Assembly (NCBI GenBank): GCA_017413145.1
Contig: JAFPUX010000312.1
Location: forward strand, 1-13,838
Source: Kiritimatiellia bacterium
GTDB lineage: Bacteria > Verrucomicrobiota > Kiritimatiellia > RFP12 > UBA3636
Length of the DNA stretch: 13,838 bases
Direction: 5' to 3'
The notes beneath the pieces are model-generated. The model did not search any database, had not been told where the DNA came from, and saw only the letters and a list, made by a program, of their open reading frames with translations. Numbering within the stretch: position 1 is the stretch's first letter; each line of letters starts with the position of its first letter. This document shows, in pieces, positions 6,248 to 11,732 of this stretch. Made by a program: the position numbers and the translations under genes.

Positions 6248-7597
6248 ATGAATACCTTTCGTTCACGACTCAGTCGAATCAAGAAACACTTGGAGCAACT
6301 TCCTGATGGTCCGGATGTGTATGGTTTTCCCGGTGTCAGCAAAGATCTGCTTGTCAAAGAAATCGACTCGCTTTATGGGTTGTCACAGTTTATTTCCGAA
6401 CATGAAGCCGAGCCGTTCGCTTTCGAGGTCATTGCGCTCAAACGCGCTTCGTCTCGTTTCTATCAGCAGTACAAGGAATTGTTCGACGCTGAAGATGGCG
6501 CGCCCAGGCAGGAGTCCTTCGATGAGTTCTTAAACGGGCTGACGACTTTGGTCGAGAAGACAAAGGTCGTGTGTTCGTTGATGTCGAACGATGGTTTCAT
6601 GCCCGCTGCCGTTGTAGGAAACCTCAAAGAAGAAGCCAAACAGTTCAAGACGTGCTTTGACCTATATTCAAAAGAATTGGAATCAGCGAAAGAAGCCGCC
6701 AATGAGTTCGCTTCCGCAAAGGCTTCAATTGAAGATTCCCTAAAAACGATCACGGATTTGACGGATGAGTGCGAAACTCTAAGAACCGATGCAAAGAAAC
6801 ATGCCGGAGACATTGGTTCTGCGCACGATGAGGTGTTGTCCTGGAAAGTAGAAATCGAAAAGACAAACGAAGCGTCAAGCCGCGCGAACGAAGCCATCAG
6901 CGAAAACCGAACCAGTATTGAATCGCAAAAAGCCCAAATAGATGAAACGGCTATTCGCGCAAATACGCTCTTGAAAGAGATTGAATCGGAAAGCGAACAA
7001 AGCAAACTTCTCCTGGACGAAGCCAAAGAAACTCTCGGTAATACAAACCGCGTTAGCATGGCAGCCTCGTTCAAGGAAAGAAAAGAACAATTGATGCCCT
7101 CACTGTTTATATGGGGAGGCTTGTTTGTAGCAACCGTTCTTGGGCTTGCATACTGTGCCAATCATCTGTTTGCAAATGCAACCGGCTCGTTCAATTGGTC
7201 GCAATTTCTTCTTCGAATTGCCGTTATGTCTCCTTTGGTCTGGTTGGGTTGGTACTCGGCGCGGCAATATGGATTTGCCCTCCGGCTTAAGGAAGACTAC
7301 GCGTACAAGTACGCTGTTTCCGTTGCATACGAAGGCTTCAAAAAGGCTGTCGGTGAAACTGATGCCAATCTGAAAGAATTGCTTTTGGAGCTATCGATGT
7401 TCAATATGGCGAACTCCCCAATGCGCGTGTTTACACAAAAGAAACATGGTGTGAAAGGGCTTCCGCTCGAAGAAGCAATTGAAGCACTTCAGGACAAGTT
7501 CAAAAGACTAACGAAAATCACGGTCAATCCTCGGACGGGCTCTGTGACCGCCGAAATGGCTGGAATAGCAAAAGAGAACGCGAATGACGAAGATTGA
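6248..7597 (+). CDS. Coiled-coil protein with two transmembrane helices, unknown function
   Basis: A 449-aa protein with no signal peptide. ATG 6248 is preferred over a TTG-initiated extension from 6197, which would start inside the hairpin. The N-terminal ~120 residues are globular. About 125-265 is a long charged coiled coil (KEEAKQF, SAKEAANEFASAKAS, ESQKAQIDETAIRAN). Two hydrophobic helices follow at ~284-304 (SLFIWGGLFVATVLGLAYCA) and ~317-337 (WSQFLLRIAVMSPLVWLGWY). Immediately after comes an aromatic/charged stretch, ARQYGFALRLKEDYAYKYAV (338-357), then YEGFKK and a cytoplasmic tail. The arrangement of coiled coil, membrane hairpin and 'RLKEDYAYKYA...YEGFK' resembles uncharacterised membrane proteins often in accessory regions; I cannot name the family with certainty. 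No nuclease, ATPase or protease motif is visible. It is much AT-richer than its neighbours, suggesting transfer. A membrane-tethered sensor or effector is a hypothesis. Confidence 0.78.
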   Translation: MNTFRSRLSRIKKHLEQLPDGPDVYGFPGVSKDLLVKEIDSLYGLSQFISEHEAEPFAFEVIALKRASSRFYQQYKELFDAEDGAPRQESFDEFLNGLTTLVEKTKVVCSLMSNDGFMPAAVVGNLKEEAKQFKTCFDLYSKELESAKEAANEFASAKASIEDSLKTITDLTDECETLRTDAKKHAGDIGSAHDEVLSWKVEIEKTNEASSRANEAISENRTSIESQKAQIDETAIRANTLLKEIESESEQSKLLLDEAKETLGNTNRVSMAASFKERKEQLMPSLFIWGGLFVATVLGLAYCANHLFANATGSFNWSQFLLRIAVMSPLVWLGWYSARQYGFALRLKEDYAYKYAVSVAYEGFKKAVGETDANLKELLLELSMFNMANSPMRVFTQKKHGVKGLPLEEAIEALQDKFKRLTKITVNPRTGSVTAEMAGIAKENANDED

Positions 7598-7646
7598 AAG
7601 AATGAAGAAAATATGCAAGTCCATTCAACATCGGTTTGTTTTTCTC

Positions 7647-7688
7647 TTTTCCCCGCGCGCGAAGTATGCTATCCTCTCCTGCTATAGA
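7647..7688 (+). promoter_or_regulatory. Putative promoter(s) for the NUDIX-helicase operon
   Basis: Two extended -10 elements of the TGn form lie in tandem: TGC-TATCCT (7667-7675), with a weak TTTTCC 17 bp upstream (7647-7652), and TGC-TATAGA (7680-7688) with no recognisable -35. Either would start transcription just before the TTG at 7712. Stretch 7598-7711 holds nothing else that I can recognise. Confidence 0.35.
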
Positions 7689-7711
7689 CACCCCGGTGAC
7701 TAACCATCGCT

Positions 7712-8224
7712 TTGCCAACCCTTTCGTTCCAGAATCCGCATCACGACAGCGCCTTGCCAACGGTTTCTCCTTCGCATCTTTCGTCCGACGCCGCGGGACG
7801 ACACGCGCGACGGCGCGGTGACGTTCCTCACGCGGGGGACGCGGTTCCCGTCGTCGGCGCCGTGATCCGGGACGGGGATCGCGTGCTGATGGCGCAGCGG
7901 CCGGAGGGCAAGGCCCAGGCGGGGCTCTGGGAGTTTCCGGGCGGGAAGATCGAACCCGGCGAAACGCCGGAAGAAGCCCTTGCACGCGAGTGCCGGGAGG
8001 AGCTCGCCCTCGAAATCGAAAACCCGTCCGTCCTTCGTTCGGTCCTCCACCGCTATCCGGAAAAGATGATCCGCCTCCTCCTCGTCGAGTGTTCCGTCCG
8101 CCCCGGTTCGGTCCCCGTCCCCCAGGAAGGCCAGTCCGTGGATTGGTTCCATCCATCCGAACTGGACCGCCTTCCGCTCTGCCCGGCGGATCGAGAACTT
8201 CTTCCCTACGTATTCTCACGATGA
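7712..8224 (+). CDS. MutT-like NUDIX hydrolase ((deoxy)nucleoside triphosphate pyrophosphohydrolase)
   Basis: NUDIX-family hydrolase, most like MutT/8-oxo-dGTP diphosphatases. From TTG 7712 it is 170 aa; the NUDIX fold begins near residue 46 (VPVVGAVIRDGDRVLMAQRP), followed by GLWEFPGGKIEPGE and the box G78-x5-E84-x7-R92-E93-C94-R95-E96-E97-L98-A99-L100. The glycine usual before the last hydrophobic position is alanine. WFHPSELDRLPLCPADRELL at the C-terminus is typical of the MutT subgroup. The start is uncertain: TTG 7712 or TTG 7754 leave a 31-45-residue extension of low-complexity basic sequence, while the first in-frame GTG (7862) would remove the first strand. The stop overlaps ATG 8221 (ATGA), placing it in an operon with the nuclease-helicase gene. 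Substrate (oxidised nucleotide or other NTP) not determined. Confidence 0.85.
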   Translation: MPTLSFQNPHHDSALPTVSPSHLSSDAAGRHARRRGDVPHAGDAVPVVGAVIRDGDRVLMAQRPEGKAQAGLWEFPGGKIEPGETPEEALARECREELALEIENPSVLRSVLHRYPEKMIRLLLVECSVRPGSVPVPQEGQSVDWFHPSELDRLPLCPADRELLPYVFSR

Positions 8225-8227
8225 TTC

Positions 8228-8234
8228 AAGGAGG
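8228..8234 (+). promoter_or_regulatory. Strong Shine-Dalgarno AAGGAGG deciding the helicase start
   Basis: AAGGAGG at 8228-8234 is 4 nt before ATG 8239 and lies inside a possible earlier ORF start at ATG 8221. The near-consensus motif favours initiation at 8239, with 8221 as an alternative giving six extra residues (MIQGGA). Confidence 0.7.
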
Positions 8235-8238
8235 CGCC

Positions 8239-10284
8239 ATGGAACGGTTTTACTACGGATCGACAATCGCCGGATTCCTGAAGGAAAGCGAAAGCTCGAT
8301 TTTGGGAAAGCTGGGTACGGCCGACGGGTTCGACACGACTCGCGATCAGACGAATGCATGGGTGGAAGAAGTTCGCCTTCTTCAATCGATCCTCGCCGGA
8401 ATCGAAGGATGGATTTTCTTCGAATACTCGATTCCCCGATTGGGGAAGCGCGTCGACGTGGTCCTTCTCGTCAAGGGAACCGTTTTGTGTCTGGAGTTCA
8501 AGGCGGGATCCGAACGATTCGAAACCGCGGACCGGGAACAGGTGTGGGACTATGCGCTCGACCTGAAAAACTTCCACGAACCGAGCCGCGATCTGGTCGT
8601 CGCCCCTATTCTGGTTGCCACGGACGCGCCGGACGAACCGTTCGAACTTCGGACGTGCAATTACGACGCAAAGGTGTACGTTCCCCTGTGCGCCAACGCA
8701 GCCACCTTGAAAGATGCGATCGGTTTCGTGATTGGAAGTGCATCCGGGCGCGAAGTCGACGGTCTGGCTTGGGCCCGAGGTCGGTACTCGCCGACGCCGA
8801 CGATCATCCAGGCGGCGAGCGCGTTGTATTCGAACCACAACGTCGAGGACATCACGCGGTGCGACGCCGGCGAAAACCTCAAGACGACGACGGATTTCAT
8901 TCTCGGCGTGATCGACCACGCCCGCAAAAACAGGGAGAAGAGCATTTGCTTCGTGACCGGCGTTCCGGGCGCCGGAAAGACGCTTGTCGGCCTCAACGTG
9001 GCAATGAAGCAATTCGAGAAGAAAGAGCCTGCCGTGTACCTGAGCGGGAACGGTCCTTTAGTCGCCGTTTTGACAGAGGCGTTGGCCCGCGACAAAGTCC
9101 GCCAGGAGCGGGCCGCCGGGAACCGGTATACCCTGACGACTGCCCGTCGGGAAGTGAAGAGCTTCATCCAGATCATCCACCACTACCGGGACAATGCCCT
9201 CGCCAAGCTCAAGATGCCCATCGTGGACGGCAAACTCGAGATCGATCCGGCGAAGCTCGTCCGGCACGAGGAGGACGGGTATTCCGAAGTCGAACACGTC
9301 GCGATTTTCGACGAAGCTCAACGTCTCTGGGACCAGCCTCATCTCGCGGCGTGGCTGGCGAGAAAGAAGGGCGTCCGGAACTTCCCGATGTCGGAAAGCG
9401 AGTTCCTGATTTGGTCGCTCGATTTGCGGCAGGACTGGGCGGTGGTCGTCTGTCTCGTCGGCGGGGGACAGGAAATCAATTCCGGCGAAGCGGGCATCGC
9501 GGAGCCGATCCGCGCCGCGAACGAAACCTTTCCCGACTGGAACGTCTTCATTTCTCCGCAACTGACCGCGAAAGAGTATGCGGAGGGAAGCGTCGACGCC
9601 TTGCTGGCGAAAAACGGAAAAGTCCAGCGGGACGCTTCGCTGCACCTCGCCACGAGCATGCGGAGCTTCCGGGCCGAAAACCTGTCGACCTTTGTCGGAC
9701 AGTTGCTGGATCGCGATCCGGCGGCCGCCAGGTCCACGTACGAGAAATTCTGCGCAGACTATCCCATTCTGCTCACCCGCGACTTGACCAAGGCGAAGTC
9801 GTGGCTCCGGACGGTCTCCGGAGGCTCGGAACGCTACGGAATGATTTGTTCTTCTCAGGCGTTCCGGTTGCGGCCGCTCGCCGTCGACGTCCGGGCGAAA
9901 CCGGATATCGTCGACTGGTTCCTGGACGACATCACGGACATCCGCAGTTCCCTCTTTTTGGAAGACGTGGCGACCGAGTTCGACATCCAGGGACTCGAAC
10001 TGGATTGGTCGTGCCTGATCTGGGACGCCGATTTCCAGTATGCGCGCGACCGGTGGATCCAGAAGGATTTTTCGGGCGGAAAATGGAAAAACATCAACGC
10101 TCCGGAACGTCGGGCCTTCCAGTTGAACGCCTACCGGGTCCTTTTGACGCGGGCGCGGAAGGGCATGGTCATTTGCGTTCCGGAGGGAGATCGAGGCCAT
10201 CCGCCGGACGACACGCGCCGCCCGGAATTCTACGACGCCACGTTCAAGTACCTTCGGTCGCTCGGTCTGAAAGAGATCGCTTGA
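8239..10284 (+). CDS. DUF2075-type protein: PD-(D/E)xK-like nuclease fused to SF1 helicase
   Basis: A 681-aa cytoplasmic protein. The N-terminal ~60-130 region resembles a PD-(D/E)xK nuclease core: RVDVVLLV (D73) then LEFKAG (E86, K88), with a possible upstream helix acid (E43/E44). It is followed by an SF1-type ATPase/helicase: Walker A GVPGAGKT (241-248), Walker B VAIFDEAQRL (D358, E359), a motif-III-like LVGGGQE (406-412), TEFDIQGLELDW (579-590) as motif V, and AYRVLLTRARKGMVI (631-645) as motif VI with its arginine finger. This order matches DUF2075 proteins, and the length fits. Start 8239 is supported by AAGGAGG; 8221 is possible and would overlap the NUDIX stop. Members of this architecture are often found in defence or accessory regions (family knowledge); a nucleic-acid-processing antiviral or repair role is inference. 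Cotranscribed with the NUDIX gene. Confidence 0.87.
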   Translation: MERFYYGSTIAGFLKESESSILGKLGTADGFDTTRDQTNAWVEEVRLLQSILAGIEGWIFFEYSIPRLGKRVDVVLLVKGTVLCLEFKAGSERFETADREQVWDYALDLKNFHEPSRDLVVAPILVATDAPDEPFELRTCNYDAKVYVPLCANAATLKDAIGFVIGSASGREVDGLAWARGRYSPTPTIIQAASALYSNHNVEDITRCDAGENLKTTTDFILGVIDHARKNREKSICFVTGVPGAGKTLVGLNVAMKQFEKKEPAVYLSGNGPLVAVLTEALARDKVRQERAAGNRYTLTTARREVKSFIQIIHHYRDNALAKLKMPIVDGKLEIDPAKLVRHEEDGYSEVEHVAIFDEAQRLWDQPHLAAWLARKKGVRNFPMSESEFLIWSLDLRQDWAVVVCLVGGGQEINSGEAGIAEPIRAANETFPDWNVFISPQLTAKEYAEGSVDALLAKNGKVQRDASLHLATSMRSFRAENLSTFVGQLLDRDPAAARSTYEKFCADYPILLTRDLTKAKSWLRTVSGGSERYGMICSSQAFRLRPLAVDVRAKPDIVDWFLDDITDIRSSLFLEDVATEFDIQGLELDWSCLIWDADFQYARDRWIQKDFSGGKWKNINAPERRAFQLNAYRVLLTRARKGMVICVPEGDRGHPPDDTRRPEFYDATFKYLRSLGLKEIA

Positions 10285-10308
10285 GGTTCCCCTCTCCGCA
10301 CAGACGGT

Positions 10309-10352
10309 CAACGCCCTTCGTGGCGGGGAGCACCCCGCCACGAAGGGCGTTG
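10309..10352 (+). repeat. Perfect 20-bp inverted repeat with AGCA loop (REP-like or terminator)
   Basis: Arm 10309-10328 begins CAACGCCCTTCG and arm 10333-10352 is its exact 20-nt reverse complement, with loop AGCA (10329-10332). It starts 25 nt after the helicase stop and ends 11 nt before the -35 of the toxin-antitoxin promoter. There is no U-tract on either side, so it is either a factor-assisted terminator/3'-end stabiliser or a dispersed palindromic element. Confidence 0.8.
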
Positions 10353-10363
10353 CGGAATCGCGC

Positions 10364-10392
10364 TTGACATCGGGACGCGGATATGCCAGAAT
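10364..10392 (+). promoter_or_regulatory. Sigma-70-type promoter of the toxin-antitoxin operon
   Basis: TTGACA (10364-10369, perfect -35), 17-bp spacer, CAGAAT (10387-10392, four of six matches to TATAAT) with an extended -10 TGC at 10384-10386. The expected start is near 10399, giving a leader of about 25 nt that includes AAAGGA (10411-10416), 7 nt before ATG 10424. This is the best promoter in the window. In such operons the antitoxin normally represses its own promoter, but I see no clear operator apart from the adjacent large palindrome. Confidence 0.7.
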
Positions 10393-10423
10393 GGAACCGT
10401 TCCGTTACCGAAAGGATAGAAGA

Positions 10424-10759
10424 ATGCCAGCACTGCTCGTCAAGGATTCCCCGCAGGGGCTCAACGACTGGCTCAAGGCCGAGGCGCATATCAACCGCCG
10501 CAGCTTGAGCCAGCAGGTTCTCGTCTGCCTCGAATGGTGCATGCACACCTACGGCGAGGCGCGGCTGCGCAACCCGTTCGGCGAAGCGCCGCCGGACGCG
10601 TCCGCGAAGCGTCCGGCCTTCCGGACGGGGGCGGACCTGGCCAAGCGTCTCGCCCGCAACGCGGGCCTCGACGCGGAGACGGCCGCGCAGATGAAACGCG
10701 ACGCCGACGGCCTCAGGAAAACCAAAGGACGGGAGTTCGACTATGCCTGTTTTGCTTGA
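10424..10759 (+). CDS. VapB/FitA-like ribbon-helix-helix antitoxin
   Basis: A 111-aa antitoxin. The N-terminus reads as a ribbon-helix-helix DNA-binding domain: strand MPALLVKD (1-8), helix ~10-23, then the turn NRRSLSQQVLVCLEW (24-38). The remaining ~70 residues (RTGADLAKRLARNAGLDAET...) form a helical toxin-binding tail ending FDYACFA. ATG 10424 is chosen for the AAAGGA 7 nt upstream; an in-frame ATG at 10391 is too close to the promoter. The gene overlaps the toxin gene by 17 nt. Expected function by family: bind and neutralise the PIN toxin and autoregulate the operon. It is longer than many FitA-like antitoxins (~75-85 aa). Confidence 0.8.
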   Translation: MPALLVKDSPQGLNDWLKAEAHINRRSLSQQVLVCLEWCMHTYGEARLRNPFGEAPPDASAKRPAFRTGADLAKRLARNAGLDAETAAQMKRDADGLRKTKGREFDYACFA

Positions 10760-11138
10760 CACGGACGTGGCCATCGAACTGCTCCGCGGCTCTCCGTCCG
10801 CGCTAGCGCGCGTGGCGGGGTGCGGCGAGCCGATCTTCGTGTCCCCGATCACGGCGGCCGAGCTCTATTTCGGCGCCTTCAATTCCTCCCGGCCGGAGGA
10901 AAACGCCGGACGGGTCGAAAAGTTCCTCGCGGAGTTCCCGGAAGCCGGCTTGACGGCGGACGCCGCCCGGACGTTCGGCGAACTCAAGGCGAAACTGCGC
11001 CGCCGGTCCGTCCAGGTCGCGCCGATGGACCTGCTCATCGCCGCCATCGCGCTCCGACACGGCTGTACGCTCGCCACAGGCAACGTCCGCCACTTCCGGA
11101 ACGTCCAGGACCTCCGCGTGGAAAACTGGATCCGCTGA
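10743..11138 (+). CDS. vapC: VapC/FitB-like PIN-domain ribonuclease toxin
   Basis: A 131-aa PIN-domain protein, the usual size for VapC. Acidic active-site residues are in place: D6 (LLDTDVAIELLRG, with D8), E40 (ITAAELYFGA) and D96 (PMDLLIAAIA); N114 in ATGNVRHF is the expected fourth motif. The family consists of Mg2+-dependent RNases that cleave tRNA, rRNA or mRNA when freed from their antitoxin. ATG 10743 lies inside the antitoxin gene, with GGGAG (10731-10735) 7 nt upstream, so toxin translation is coupled to antitoxin translation. All key residues are intact, so it should be active. Confidence 0.88.
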   Translation: MPVLLDTDVAIELLRGSPSALARVAGCGEPIFVSPITAAELYFGAFNSSRPEENAGRVEKFLAEFPEAGLTADAARTFGELKAKLRRRSVQVAPMDLLIAAIALRHGCTLATGNVRHFRNVQDLRVENWIR

Positions 11139-11162
11139 TTCCGGCGCGCGGCGCCCCGTCCA

Positions 11163-11197
11163 GCCCGCTCTGCGCGGGCGCGGCGAAGCCGGCGCCC
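11163..11197 (+). terminator. GC-rich hairpins between vapC and vsr
   Basis: Two overlapping dyads: GCCCGC (11163-11168) with GCGGGC (11174-11179), and GGGCGCGGC (11176-11184) with GCCGGCGCCC (11188-11197, one-base bulge, GAA loop). They are mutually exclusive because they share 11176-11179. No U-tract. They sit 25 nt after the toxin stop and could end the toxin-antitoxin transcript; high GC makes chance pairing likely. Confidence 0.35.
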
Positions 11198-11221
11198 GCC
11201 GCGGAGGGGACTTCCAAAACC

Positions 11222-11713
11222 ATGGACACCGTTTCACCAGACACCCGCAGCCGGATGATGTCCGCGATTCGTTCGCGCGACACGAAGCCGGAGGTGCTCG
11301 TGCGGAAGTTCCTCTGGCGGGCGGGATGGCGGTTCCGCGTCTGCGACAAACGGATCGAGGGGCATCCCGACATCGTGGTGCCGCGGGCGCACGCGCTCGT
11401 GGAGGTGCGGGGGTGTTTCTGGCACCGGCACGGGTGGACGTGGGACGGGCGCAAGCTCGTGCAGGAGGCGGTCTGCGACGACGCGACCTGGCCGAAGTCC
11501 AACCGCGCGTTCTGGAACGACAAGTTCCGCAAGAACGTGAAGCGCGACGAACGCCACGAGGCGCTCTGGCTCGAAGCGGGCTGGCACGTCGCCGTCCTTT
11601 GGACGTGCGGACTCACGCCCGCGAAGCGCGACAAGACGCTCGCGTGGCTCGCGAAGAAACTGGAGAAGTGGTCCCTCCGGGGCGCGGCCAAGCCGCGTCG
11701 GCGGAGGGGCTGA
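11222..11713 (+). CDS. vsr: Divergent Vsr-like (very short patch repair) endonuclease
   Basis: A 163-aa protein matching the Vsr endonuclease pattern: MMSAIRSRDTKPEVLVRKFL (12-31), GHPDIVV with D50 (equivalent of catalytic Asp51 in E. coli Vsr), GCFWHRHG (64-71), then NRAFWNDKFRKNVKRD (94-109) and GWHVAVLWTCGL (120-131). Vsr nicks 5' of T in T:G mismatches produced by deamination of 5-methylcytosine. Two departures from the classic site are visible: R63 where the family has His64 (HGCFWH), and W72 where zinc ligand Cys73 would be; about 15 extra residues (WTWDGRKLVQEAVCDDATWP) follow. The C-terminus is a basic tail (KPRRRRG). ATG 11222 follows GGAGGGG at an over-long 12 nt. No cytosine methyltransferase is nearby. 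A related DNA nuclease of altered specificity is possible. Confidence 0.8.
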   Translation: MDTVSPDTRSRMMSAIRSRDTKPEVLVRKFLWRAGWRFRVCDKRIEGHPDIVVPRAHALVEVRGCFWHRHGWTWDGRKLVQEAVCDDATWPKSNRAFWNDKFRKNVKRDERHEALWLEAGWHVAVLWTCGLTPAKRDKTLAWLAKKLEKWSLRGAAKPRRRRG

Positions 11714-11732
11714 TCCCGCGCAGCGGGGTCAG
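11710..11732. terminator. Shared bidirectional hairpin at convergent gene ends
   Basis: CTGATCCCGC (11710-11719) pairs with GCGGGGTCAG (11723-11732) over 10 bp, with one G-T wobble and a GCA loop. The vsr stop (11711-11713) lies in the left arm and the PBP2 stop (reverse complement of 11729-11731) in the right arm. It probably ends or stabilises both transcripts; no T-tract is present. Confidence 0.6.

Larger units (their letters stand above)
5902..7711 (+). other. AT-richer genomic islet between GC-rich operons
   Basis: By eye, base composition drops sharply right after the stop at 5901 and recovers at about 7780. Codons such as aaa, gaa, ttt and att become common, unlike both flanks. The segment holds a 45-aa gene, a hairpin and a 449-aa coiled-coil/membrane gene. 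The decamer TTGAAAGAAT occurs at 5910-5919 and 7594-7603, close to the ends of the two-gene unit. No integrase, transposase or convincing terminal inverted repeat is visible, so acquisition by recombination is inferred from composition only. The non-coding lead 5902-6040 holds the repeat tract and ribosome binding site listed separately; a TTGAAA at 5910-5915 has no convincing -10 partner. Confidence 0.5.

Noticed and set aside
4684..6357. 557-codon minus-strand open frame
   Set aside because: It covers two plus-strand genes and the islet lead, has Arg/Gly-rich shadow composition, and shows no motif; it is antisense to well-supported genes.
5902..7711. Islet considered as an insertion sequence or integrative element
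   Set aside because: No transposase or integrase, no terminal inverted repeats, and no target duplication beyond a chance-level decamer.
9058..10341. 427-codon minus-strand open frame
   Set aside because: It is antisense to the helicase region bearing Walker B and motifs V-VI; no domain or start signal supports it.
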